From: Aquibium pacificus | GTDB taxonomy: Bacteria; Pseudomonadota; Alphaproteobacteria; Rhizobiales; Rhizobiaceae | Direction: 5' to 3' | Assembly: GCF_040839445.1 (NCBI RefSeq) | Contig: NZ_JBDPGJ010000002.1 | Coordinates: 1,116,001 to 1,180,000 of the forward strand | Length of the DNA stretch: 64,000 nucleotides | Shown: piece by piece, positions 57,830-64,000 of the stretch | Layout of the letters: every line of letters starts with the position of its first letter | How positions within the stretch are numbered: position 1 is the stretch's first letter | The notes under the pieces: generated by a model | Databases searched by the model: none | The model's input: only the letters and a program-made list of their open reading frames with translations | Told to the model about the DNA's origin: nothing | Made by a program: the position numbers and the translations under genes

Positions 57830-58596
57830 CAGAAGACGTCCTTGCGCTTGCGGATCTCGGCAAACACCGCTTCGTCGCTGGCGCCCTCCATGCCGAGATT
57901 GCGCCGGATCACCGGATCGTGCGCGCGCATGAAGGGGTTCGTCGCCATCTCCTCCATCAGCGTCGTGGGCAGCGTCGGCTTCTCCGCCGCGCGCAGCCTG
58001 TCGATCCCGGCCGCGCGCTCCTTCAGCGCCGAATTCGTCGGATCGACCGACAGCGCGAAGCGGGCGTTTGCCTGCGTGTATTCGTGTCCGCAATAGATCA
58101 CCGTGTGCAGCGGCAGCGCCGCAAGCTTCTTCAGCGAATCGAACATCTGCGGCGGCTTGCATTCGAACAGCCGCCCGCAACCGAGCGCGAACAGCGTGTC
58201 GCCGGTGAAGGAGATCTTCGATTGCGGGAAATGGTAGCAGACATGTCCCGCCGTGTGGCCGGGCGTGGAGATCACCCGCACCTCCTCGTTGCCGAACGCG
58301 AAGGTGTCGTTGTCCTTCACCGTCCGGTCGATGCCGGGGATCTTCGCCGCTTCCGCCTCGGGCCCGATGATGGTCAGCCCGAACCTCTCCTTCAGCGCCA
58401 GATTGGCCTCGACGTGGTCGCCGTGGTGGTGCGTCGTCAGGATCACCGTCGGCTTCCAGCCGGTACGCTCGATCGCCGCCAGGATCGGGCGTTCCTCCGG
58501 CGCGTCGATGATCGCAGTCGCGCCGCTGTCGGGATCGTGCGCGAGCACGCCGAAATTGTCGCTGCGGCACATGAACTGCTCGATCTGCAGAGCCAT
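57829..58596 (-). CDS. gloB: Hydroxyacylglutathione hydrolase (glyoxalase II)
   Basis: This 255-residue metallo-beta-lactamase-fold enzyme hydrolyses S-lactoylglutathione, the second step of methylglyoxal detoxification. The two-metal centre includes Thr-His-His-His-Gly-Asp-His, His in Thr-Pro-Gly-His-Thr, Asp in Thr-Gly-Asp-Thr and His in Cys-Gly-His-Glu-Tyr. The C-terminal helical domain ends Arg-Lys-Arg-Lys-Asp-Val-Phe as in GloB. GAGGAG before ATG 58596 sets the start; ATG 58602 is two codons earlier. Confidence 0.93.
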   Translation of the reverse strand: MALQIEQFMCRSDNFGVLAHDPDSGATAIIDAPEERPILAAIERTGWKPTVILTTHHHGDHVEANLALKERFGLTIIGPEAEAAKIPGIDRTVKDNDTFAFGNEEVRVISTPGHTAGHVCYHFPQSKISFTGDTLFALGCGRLFECKPPQMFDSLKKLAALPLHTVIYCGHEYTQANARFALSVDPTNSALKERAAGIDRLRAAEKPTLPTTLMEEMATNPFMRAHDPVIRRNLGMEGASDEAVFAEIRKRKDVF

Positions 58597-58697
58597 TCGC
58601 ATCTCCTCGTGATTTCGAGGGAAACGATAGGGCGCGTTCCACTATCGCGCCACCCCTTCCTTGCGGAGTACGGCGGGCATGGATACCGTCCGCGCCC

Positions 58698-59453
58698 ATG
58701 TACTGCGACATCGTCGACCTGCGTTCCTTCTATTCCACCACGCTTGGCCGCCTGGCCGAGCGGTCGATCGCGATGGCGCTGTCCAGCGTTTGGGCCGGCC
58801 TGCCGAACGAGCGCCTCGTGGGCCTGGGCTACGCCCTGCCGTGGCTGGACCGCTTCGGAACCGAGGCGGAGCGCGTCTTTGCCTTCATGCCGGCCTCCCA
58901 GGGCGCCATCAACTGGCCGCCCAACGGCCCATCCGCCACGGCGCTGGTCTTCGACGAGGAACTGCCGCTGTTCGATTCCTCCATCGACCGCATGCTCCTG
59001 GTGCACGCGCTCGAACACGCGGAGAACCCGCGCGAGACCCTGATGGAGATCTGGCGCGTGCTCGCCCCCGGCGGTCGGCTCATAATCGTGGTGCCCAACC
59101 GGCGCGGCGTCTGGGCGCGCTTCGAGCACACGCCCTTCGGCACCGGGCGCCCCTGGTCGCGTGGCCAACTGACGACTTTGTTGCGGGAGACGAATTTCAC
59201 CCCCTCCGCCTGGAGCGAGGCGCTGCTCTTTCCTCCGTCCAGGAAGCGCTGGGTCCTGCGCTTCCATCAGATCCTGGAGCGCAGCGGGCGCCGCTTCTGG
59301 CCGATGTTCTGCGGCGTGCTCATCGTGGAAGCCCAGAAGCGCCTCTACCAGGGCCTGCCGGTTGCCCAGCGCGCCTCGCGCCGCGTCTTCGTGCCCGTGC
59401 TGGCACCCCAAGGCGCAAGCGCAGCGCGCGAGGGAGACTTAACGCAGCGTTAA
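58698..59453 (+). CDS. SAM-dependent methyltransferase (class I)
   Basis: This 251-residue protein has a methyltransferase core in which motif I is degenerate but Leu-Leu-Val-His-Ala-Leu-Glu-His-Ala and Val-Leu-Ala-Pro-Gly-Gly-Arg-Leu-Ile-Ile-Val-Val-Pro-Asn (motifs post-I and III) are clear. The substrate is unknown. It is divergent from gloB, with 101 bases between, an arrangement common in Rhizobiales. The ATG is the one before the conserved N terminus. Confidence 0.82.
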   Translation: MYCDIVDLRSFYSTTLGRLAERSIAMALSSVWAGLPNERLVGLGYALPWLDRFGTEAERVFAFMPASQGAINWPPNGPSATALVFDEELPLFDSSIDRMLLVHALEHAENPRETLMEIWRVLAPGGRLIIVVPNRRGVWARFEHTPFGTGRPWSRGQLTTLLRETNFTPSAWSEALLFPPSRKRWVLRFHQILERSGRRFWPMFCGVLIVEAQKRLYQGLPVAQRASRRVFVPVLAPQGASAAREGDLTQR

Positions 59454-59497
59454 CCATGTTTTCTGATCATTCCTCCGGGCTTCCGGGGGATTCGGCC

Positions 59498-59689
59498 ATG
59501 GTTTTCTGGCGCTTCGATCAGAAGACGACGCTGCTCACCATCATTCGCGAACTTCACGCGCGCGGTGTTTCGCTGGACGACATCGACGTCAGGCTCTGCG
59601 AGATCGGACCGGTCGATCTGGACCTCCTGCGCGAGTGCTTCCACGAGATTACAGCCGAAATCGCCGGCGGCGAGCCGGTCGCCGCGTGA
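59498..59689 (+). CDS. Hypothetical 63-residue protein
   Basis: A small acidic soluble protein with a helix-rich pattern (Thr-Thr-Leu-Leu-Thr-Ile-Ile-Arg-Glu-Leu-His, Leu-Asp-Leu-Leu-Arg-Glu-Cys-Phe). GGGGGA eight bases before ATG 59498 supports this start; ATG 59456 has none. No family was recognised. It lies between the methyltransferase gene and the convergent metW, seven bases from the latter. Confidence 0.5.
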   Translation: MVFWRFDQKTTLLTIIRELHARGVSLDDIDVRLCEIGPVDLDLLRECFHEITAEIAGGEPVAA

Positions 59690-59696
59690 TTGCCGA

Positions 59697-60311
59697 TCAG
59701 CGCTTCAGAACGAACACGGCCTGCTGACCGAAGAAATTCCAGAACCACCACGGCATCGACACCCCGATCGAATGTCCGTCGCGGTCGAGCGCCATGGCGC
59801 TTTCCACCGTCGCGCCGATCTCGTCGCACAGGGCGATGAAGTCGCGGATGGTGCAGAAGTGAATGTTGGGCGTGTCGTACCAGCTGTACGAAAGCTCGCG
59901 TGTCACGGGCATGCGCCCGCGAAACAGGAGCGAGAGGCGCACCTGCCAGAAGCCGAAATTGGGGAACGAGACGATCGCCCGCTCTCCAATCCGCAGCAGT
60001 TCCCTCAGCACCTCCTTGGGGTTCCGTGTCGCCTGCAGCGTCTGGGACAGGATCACGTAGTCGAAGCCCTTGTCCGGATAGAAGACGAGATCGGTGTCGG
60101 CGTCGCCCTGGATCACCGAAAGACCGCGCGCGACGCTCTCGTTGACGCCGCGCTGCGAGATCTCGACGCCGCGCCCGTCAACCTGCTTGTCGAGTTCCAG
60201 GTACTCCAGCAGTTCGCCGTCGCCACAGCCGACGTCGAGCACGCGCGCGCGGGGCTTGATGAAGTCCGCGATGACCTTGAGGTCGATGCGGGGTCCGTTG
60301 CGGCCGGTCAT
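59697..60311 (-). CDS. metW: MetW, methionine biosynthesis protein
   Basis: This 204-residue methyltransferase-fold protein carries Asp-Val-Gly-Cys-Gly-Asp-Gly (motif I) and ends Trp-Trp-Phe-Trp-Asn-Phe-Phe-Gly-Gln-Gln. MetW binds MetX and supports homoserine acetylation in bacteria where the two are encoded together. Its ATG overlaps the metX stop by four bases, so both are under the same SAM-II control. Confidence 0.93.
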   Translation of the reverse strand: MTGRNGPRIDLKVIADFIKPRARVLDVGCGDGELLEYLELDKQVDGRGVEISQRGVNESVARGLSVIQGDADTDLVFYPDKGFDYVILSQTLQATRNPKEVLRELLRIGERAIVSFPNFGFWQVRLSLLFRGRMPVTRELSYSWYDTPNIHFCTIRDFIALCDEIGATVESAMALDRDGHSIGVSMPWWFWNFFGQQAVFVLKR

Positions 60312-61483
60312 GCGAGTTCCTCCAGTCCCCGAGCGCGCGCCGCGGAGCGCAGGAAGCCGCTGATGGCGGCGAAGAGTTCCGGCTCGTCCAGCAGGAAGGC
60401 GTCGTGGCCGCGGTCGGTCTCGATCTCGACGAAGGAGACCGAAGCGCCGGCTGCGTTCAGCGCATGCACGATGGTGCGGCTTTCCTCGGTCGGGAACAGC
60501 CAGTCGCTGGTGAAGGACACGAGACAGAAGCGCGTCTTGGTGCCGGCGAAGGCGTCCGCCAGCCTTCCGCCGTGGTCGGCGGCGAGGTCGAAATAGTCCA
60601 TCGCCCGCGTCATGTAGAGGTAGGAATTCGCGTCGAAGCGGTCGACGAAGCTCATGCCCTGGTGGCGCAGGTAGCTCTCGATCTGAAAGTCGGCGTCGAA
60701 GCCGAAGGTCAGCGCTTCGCGGTCTTGGAGATTGCGGCCGAACTTGCGGTGCAATGCCGCCTCGGACAGATAGGTGATGTGGGCGGCCATGCGGGCCACG
60801 GCGAGTCCCTTCTCGGGCCGCTTGCCAGCCTCGATGTAGCGCCCGCCGCACCAGTCGGGATCCGCCATGACGGCCTGCCGTCCGACCTCGTGGAAGGCAA
60901 TGTTCTGCGAGGAATGCCGCGCGCCGGTGGCGATCGGCAGCGCGGTCAGCACGCGCTCGGGATAGCTCGACGCCCATTCGAGCACCTGCATGCCGCCCAT
61001 CGAGCCGCCGATCACCGAAAAGAGCCGGTCGATGCCCAGATGGTCGACCAGCATGACCTGCGCGCGCACCATGTCGCGGATGGTCACCACCGGCAGGTCC
61101 AGCCCCCAGGGCTTGCCGGTATGAGGATTTATCGAGGCCGGCCCGGTCGAGCCGAGGCAGCCGCCGAGGACGTTGGAACAGATGACGAAGAAGCGGTCGG
61201 TGTCGATGATCTTGCCGGGGCCGATCAGCACTTCCCACCAGCCCGGCTTGCCGGTCACCGGATTGGGATTGGCGACGTGCTGGTCTCCCGTCAGCGCATG
61301 GCAGATCAGGACGGCGTTCGAGCGCGCCTCGTTCAGCGTGCCGTAGGTCTGGTAGGCGATCTGGAACGGCGACAGCGTCTTGCCGGAATCGAGCCGGAGC
61401 GGCTGGTCGGGTCCGAAGCGAACGACGAGGCTCGTCGGCTCGTTGGCTTCGTTGTTCGAGGTGCGGACGCGCGGGGCGGCCAT
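60308..61483 (-). CDS. metX: Homoserine O-acetyltransferase
   Basis: This 391-residue alpha/beta hydrolase-fold enzyme acetylates (or succinylates) homoserine in methionine synthesis. The nucleophile Ser is in Gly-Gly-Ser-Met-Gly-Gly-Met-Gln, with the catalytic His in Arg-Gly-His-Asp-Ala-Phe-Leu. ATG 61483 follows GGAAGGAAG; a GTG five codons earlier contains that site. A SAM-II riboswitch and a terminator lie upstream. It is coupled to metW. Confidence 0.93.
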   Translation of the reverse strand: MAAPRVRTSNNEANEPTSLVVRFGPDQPLRLDSGKTLSPFQIAYQTYGTLNEARSNAVLICHALTGDQHVANPNPVTGKPGWWEVLIGPGKIIDTDRFFVICSNVLGGCLGSTGPASINPHTGKPWGLDLPVVTIRDMVRAQVMLVDHLGIDRLFSVIGGSMGGMQVLEWASSYPERVLTALPIATGARHSSQNIAFHEVGRQAVMADPDWCGGRYIEAGKRPEKGLAVARMAAHITYLSEAALHRKFGRNLQDREALTFGFDADFQIESYLRHQGMSFVDRFDANSYLYMTRAMDYFDLAADHGGRLADAFAGTKTRFCLVSFTSDWLFPTEESRTIVHALNAAGASVSFVEIETDRGHDAFLLDEPELFAAISGFLRSAARARGLEELA

Positions 61484-61501
61484 GTCACTTCCTTCCACCG
61501 A

Positions 61502-61538
61502 CGAAAAAAAACCGGCATTGCGCTAAGGCAAGCCGGTT
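61502..61538 (-). terminator. Rho-independent terminator within the metX leader
   Basis: On the minus strand AACCGGC (61532-61538) pairs with GCCGGTT (61510-61516), extended by an inner TTGC/GCAA stem, and is followed by eight T residues. It lies between the SAM-II aptamer and metX and would stop transcription when SAM is bound or when an alternative structure cannot form. Confidence 0.7.
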
Positions 61539-61550
61539 ACGATCCGCAAT

Positions 61551-61606
61551 CGGCCCTTTAGCGAGTTGTTTAACGTGGCTGCAAGCCGACCGGCCAAATC
61601 ACCACG
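61551..61606 (-). ncRNA. SAM-II riboswitch (metX leader)
   Basis: The minus strand reads CGTGGTGATTTGG, GGCTTGCAGCCACG, TTAAACAA and CGCTAAAGGGCCG in order. These are the conserved parts of the SAM-II (SAM-alpha) aptamer found upstream of metA/metX in alphaproteobacteria. The H-type pseudoknot pairs the CGTGG segment with CCACG. Binding of S-adenosylmethionine should lower expression of metX-metW. A terminator follows. Confidence 0.93.
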
Positions 61607-61714
61607 ACGTTCGGCCCGCTTATTATCCCCGTCGTCCCTTTGCGTCAACTTCAAAGCTTTGCTAGAGCAAGCCGCCTTCCGGCACAGCCAGCCTCTTCCG
61701 ACAGGACCGCCACC

Positions 61715-62815
61715 ATGACAGAGCTACAGCGTCCCGAGCCAAAACCCGGCGTCATGGACATCGCGGCCTACGTGCCGGGAAAGAGCGCAGCGCCGGCCGG
61801 CGTGAAGACGGTCTACAAGCTCTCGTCCAACGAAAGCCCGCTCGGCGCCTCGCCGAAGGCGATCGAGGCGGTCAGGGACGTCGCCGACAGGCTCGAATTC
61901 TATCCCGACGGTTCGGCCACGCGACTGCGCGATGCAATCGCCGAGGTGCACGGGCTGAACCCGGCCAACATCATCTGCTCGAACGGTTCGGACGAGGTGC
62001 TGGGGCTGCTGGCGCTCACCTACCTCCAGCCGGGCGACGAGGCGATCTTCACCGAGCACGGCTTCCTCGTCTACCGCATCTACACCCAGGCAGCGAGCGC
62101 GGTTCCGGTCGCCGTCAAGGAGACAGACGAGACCGCCGACGTCGATGCCATCCTGGCTGCGGTGACCGACAAGACGAAGATCGTCTTCCTCGCCAACCCC
62201 AACAACCCGACCGGCACCTACATCCCCTTCGAGGAAGTACGGCGCCTGCATGCGGCGCTGCCGAAGCACGTGCTCCTGGTGCTCGACGCGGCCTATGCCG
62301 AATACGTGCGGCGCAACGACTACGAGTCCGGCATGGAACTCGTCGCGTCCTCCCAGAACGTCGTCATGACCCGTACCTTCTCCAAGATCCACGGGCTCGG
62401 TGGCGCCCGCCTCGGCTGGATGTACGCGCCGGCTCACATCATCGACGCGCTGAACCGCGTGCGCGGCCCGTTCAACGTCAACGCCGTCGCGATCGAGGCC
62501 GGCATCGCCGCGATCCGCGACCGCGCCCACGTCGAACAAGCCGTCGCGCACAACGACAAATGGCTCGCCTGGCTGACGGAGGAACTGACGAAGCTCGGCC
62601 TCAGGGTCACCCCGAGCGTCGGCAACTTCGTGCTCATCCACTTCCCCGACGAGGCGCAATCCGCCGCGGCGGCCGACGACTATCTCACGCAGCGCGGCTA
62701 CATCCTGCGCCGCGTGACGGGTTACGGCTTCCCCAACGCGCTGCGCATGACGATCGGCACAGAAGAGGCGAACCGCGGCGTGGTGGCGGCGCTGGCCGAG
62801 TTCCTGAAATCGTGA
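61715..62815 (+). CDS. hisC: Histidinol-phosphate aminotransferase
   Basis: This 366-residue PLP enzyme of fold I converts histidinol-phosphate and 2-oxoglutarate in histidine synthesis, and in this arrangement may also act on prephenate or aromatic keto acids. Tyr-Lys-Leu-Ser-Ser-Asn-Glu-Ser-Pro-Leu-Gly is the N-terminal substrate loop, Asn-Pro-Asn-Asn-Pro-Thr-Gly binds the ring, Asp-Ala-Ala-Tyr holds the pyridine nitrogen, and Lys in Thr-Phe-Ser-Lys-Ile-His-Gly forms the Schiff base. Its stop overlaps tyrC by one base. Confidence 0.92.
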   Translation: MTELQRPEPKPGVMDIAAYVPGKSAAPAGVKTVYKLSSNESPLGASPKAIEAVRDVADRLEFYPDGSATRLRDAIAEVHGLNPANIICSNGSDEVLGLLALTYLQPGDEAIFTEHGFLVYRIYTQAASAVPVAVKETDETADVDAILAAVTDKTKIVFLANPNNPTGTYIPFEEVRRLHAALPKHVLLVLDAAYAEYVRRNDYESGMELVASSQNVVMTRTFSKIHGLGGARLGWMYAPAHIIDALNRVRGPFNVNAVAIEAGIAAIRDRAHVEQAVAHNDKWLAWLTEELTKLGLRVTPSVGNFVLIHFPDEAQSAAAADDYLTQRGYILRRVTGYGFPNALRMTIGTEEANRGVVAALAEFLKS

Positions 62816-63750
62816 TGCCCGAACCGCTTTTCGAACGCGTCGCGCTCGTTGGCATTGGCCTCATCGGTTCCTCGCTGGCGCATGTCATCCGCCGCGAGGG
62901 TCTCGCCGGAGCGGTCGCGATCTCGACGCGCAGCGCCACGACGCTCGCCCGGGCGGAAGAGCTCCGTCTGGGCGACGAATATCATGCCGATCCGAAGGGC
63001 GCCGTTGCCGGCGCCGACCTCGTCATCGTCTCCGTGCCGGTCGGTTCCTCCGGCGAGGTGGCGCGCGCCATCGCGCCGGCCCTGAAACCCGGCGCCATCC
63101 TCACCGACGTGGGCTCGACCAAGGCCTCCGTCATCGCCCAAATGATGCCCGAGGTGCCCGAAGGCGTGCACTTCATTCCGGGGCATCCGATCGCGGGCAC
63201 GGAACGTTCGGGCCCGGACGCAGGCTTCGCCGAGCTCTTCGAGAATCGCTGGTGCATCCTCACCCCGCCGCCCGGAGCCGATCCGCAGGCGGTGGAAAGA
63301 CTGTCGGAGTTCTGGCGCCGCTGCGGCTCCAACATCGACACGATGGACCCCGAGCACCACGATATGGTGCTGGCGATCGTCTCCCACCTGCCGCACATCA
63401 TCGCCTACAACATCGTCGGAACGGCGGACGACCTGGAATCGGTGACGAAGTCGGAAGTCATCAAGTACTCCGCCTCGGGCTTCCGCGACTTCACCCGCCT
63501 CGCGGCCTCGGATCCCACGATGTGGCGCGACGTGTGCCTGCACAATCGCGACGCCATCCTGGAAATGCTGGCGCGTTTTTCCGAAGACCTCGCCTCGCTG
63601 CAGCGCGCGGTCCGCTGGGGCGACGGCGACAAGCTCTTCGACCTCTTCACCCGAACCCGCGCCATCCGCCGCTCCATCATCGAGGCCGGCCAGGAAATCG
63701 ACGTTCCCGACTTCGGCCGCCAGGCGGTGGCGCACCCGGAGAAGGCGTGA
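62815..63750 (+). CDS. tyrC: Prephenate/arogenate dehydrogenase
   Basis: This 311-residue enzyme oxidises prephenate or arogenate with NAD(P) in tyrosine synthesis. The nucleotide site is Gly-Ile-Gly-Leu-Ile-Gly-Ser-Ser; His in His-Pro-Ile-Ala-Gly-Thr-Glu and in Ser-His-Leu-Pro-His are the catalytic and binding histidines. It lacks a chorismate mutase domain. TGATG couples it to hisC. Whether prephenate or arogenate is preferred cannot be told. Confidence 0.92.
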   Translation: MPEPLFERVALVGIGLIGSSLAHVIRREGLAGAVAISTRSATTLARAEELRLGDEYHADPKGAVAGADLVIVSVPVGSSGEVARAIAPALKPGAILTDVGSTKASVIAQMMPEVPEGVHFIPGHPIAGTERSGPDAGFAELFENRWCILTPPPGADPQAVERLSEFWRRCGSNIDTMDPEHHDMVLAIVSHLPHIIAYNIVGTADDLESVTKSEVIKYSASGFRDFTRLAASDPTMWRDVCLHNRDAILEMLARFSEDLASLQRAVRWGDGDKLFDLFTRTRAIRRSIIEAGQEIDVPDFGRQAVAHPEKA

Positions 63751-63824
63751 CGGCGGGAACTCGGCATTAAGCGGTGTCGGAGTGATCTGGGCGAACGAGC
63801 CCGGACGCAGCGTTCTTGTTCCCC

Positions 63825-64000
63825 TCACTTCAGCGCCGGCACCCGCCCCAGGTTGATGAAGGCGATTCGGGCGACACTTTTTTCGATCGTGAGAGGGAGG
63901 GAAGGGCTGTCGCCGAGCATGGCGAAGCCGCTCAGCGCAGCCTGGATGCGTTCCCTCTCGGACGGCAGCGCCTCCCCCAGTCTGGCGGCGACTGTCGCGG
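63825..64000 (-). CDS. DUF2125 domain protein, C-terminal end (partial)
   Basis: The minus strand is open from the window edge to the TGA at 63825-63827 and ends with Asp-Ser-Pro-Ser-Leu-Pro-Leu-Thr-Ile-Glu and Ile-Asn-Leu-Gly-Arg-Val-Pro-Ala-Leu-Lys. This matches the C terminus of DUF2125 proteins, which usually lie next to tyrC in alphaproteobacteria. About 58 residues are visible. Family function is unknown. Confidence 0.72.
   Translation of the reverse strand, partial: ATVAARLGEALPSERERIQAALSGFAMLGDSPSLPLTIEKSVARIAFINLGRVPALK

Overview
The window is a high-GC chromosomal segment of an alphaproteobacterium, most likely a Hyphomicrobiales (Rhizobiales) member close to Mesorhizobium, Aquamicrobium or Nitratireductor. 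This rests on the SAM-II riboswitch upstream of metX-metW, the bolA / J-domain protein / cobS-cobT order, the xerD / aroK-aroB / CorC order, hisC-tyrC next to a DUF2125 gene, and a close homologue of the rhizobial biuret hydrolase. No rRNA, CRISPR array, transposase or prophage was seen; one tRNA-Arg(CCU) is present.

Layout. 1-6.6 kb: universal-stress-protein end, phasin, class I PHB synthase, type II P-type ATPase, a permuted NlpC/P60 lipoprotein and a cytochrome c. A perfect FNR/FixK-type box lies before the phasin and a looser one before the ATPase, which suggests a low-oxygen regulon. 6.6-9.1 kb: arsR and an arsenic operon with two unrelated arsenate reductases around ACR3. 9.2-14.8 kb: an L,D-transpeptidase, a translationally coupled pair of small exported proteins, an OmpR-type regulator with a degenerate receiver, and a divergent canonical regulator with a soluble hybrid kinase. 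15-24 kb: a Rieske oxygenase, a divergent pair of citrate synthases (one with an N-terminal HTH), an aminotransferase-VOC operon and a PotABC-like transporter without a binding protein. BetI-like palindromes sit at two promoters here.

24-36 kb: a catabolic island with a BMP-type ABC transporter, biuret amidohydrolase (BiuH), a second cysteine hydrolase, an AtzF-type allophanate hydrolase, an AtzH/HpxZ-like protein, a 5-formyl-THF cyclo-ligase-like protein and a 2OG-Fe(II) oxygenase, with a divergent LysR regulator. It probably imports biuret, and perhaps triuret or a related ureide, and degrades it to ammonia and CO2. 36-54 kb: mostly core genes (M20 amidohydrolase, DD-carboxypeptidase, CobW GTPase, TusA, YafK-like L,D-transpeptidase, accA, xerD, aroK, aroB, CorC, bolA, cobS, cobT) plus a VapBC-type toxin-antitoxin pair with tandem palindromic operators. 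53-64 kb: a queuosine-precursor transporter with a candidate preQ1-I riboswitch over its start codon, rpmB, a DUF3108 protein, an EamA exporter, lysoplasmalogenase, cupin, glyoxalase II, metW-metX under SAM-II control, hisC and tyrC, and the end of a DUF2125 gene.

The main candidates for something new are the extended biuret/triuret island, the candidate preQ1-I element, the degenerate-receiver regulator, and the HTH-citrate synthase with its 10-bp palindrome. All calls come from reading motifs and context; no database search was run.
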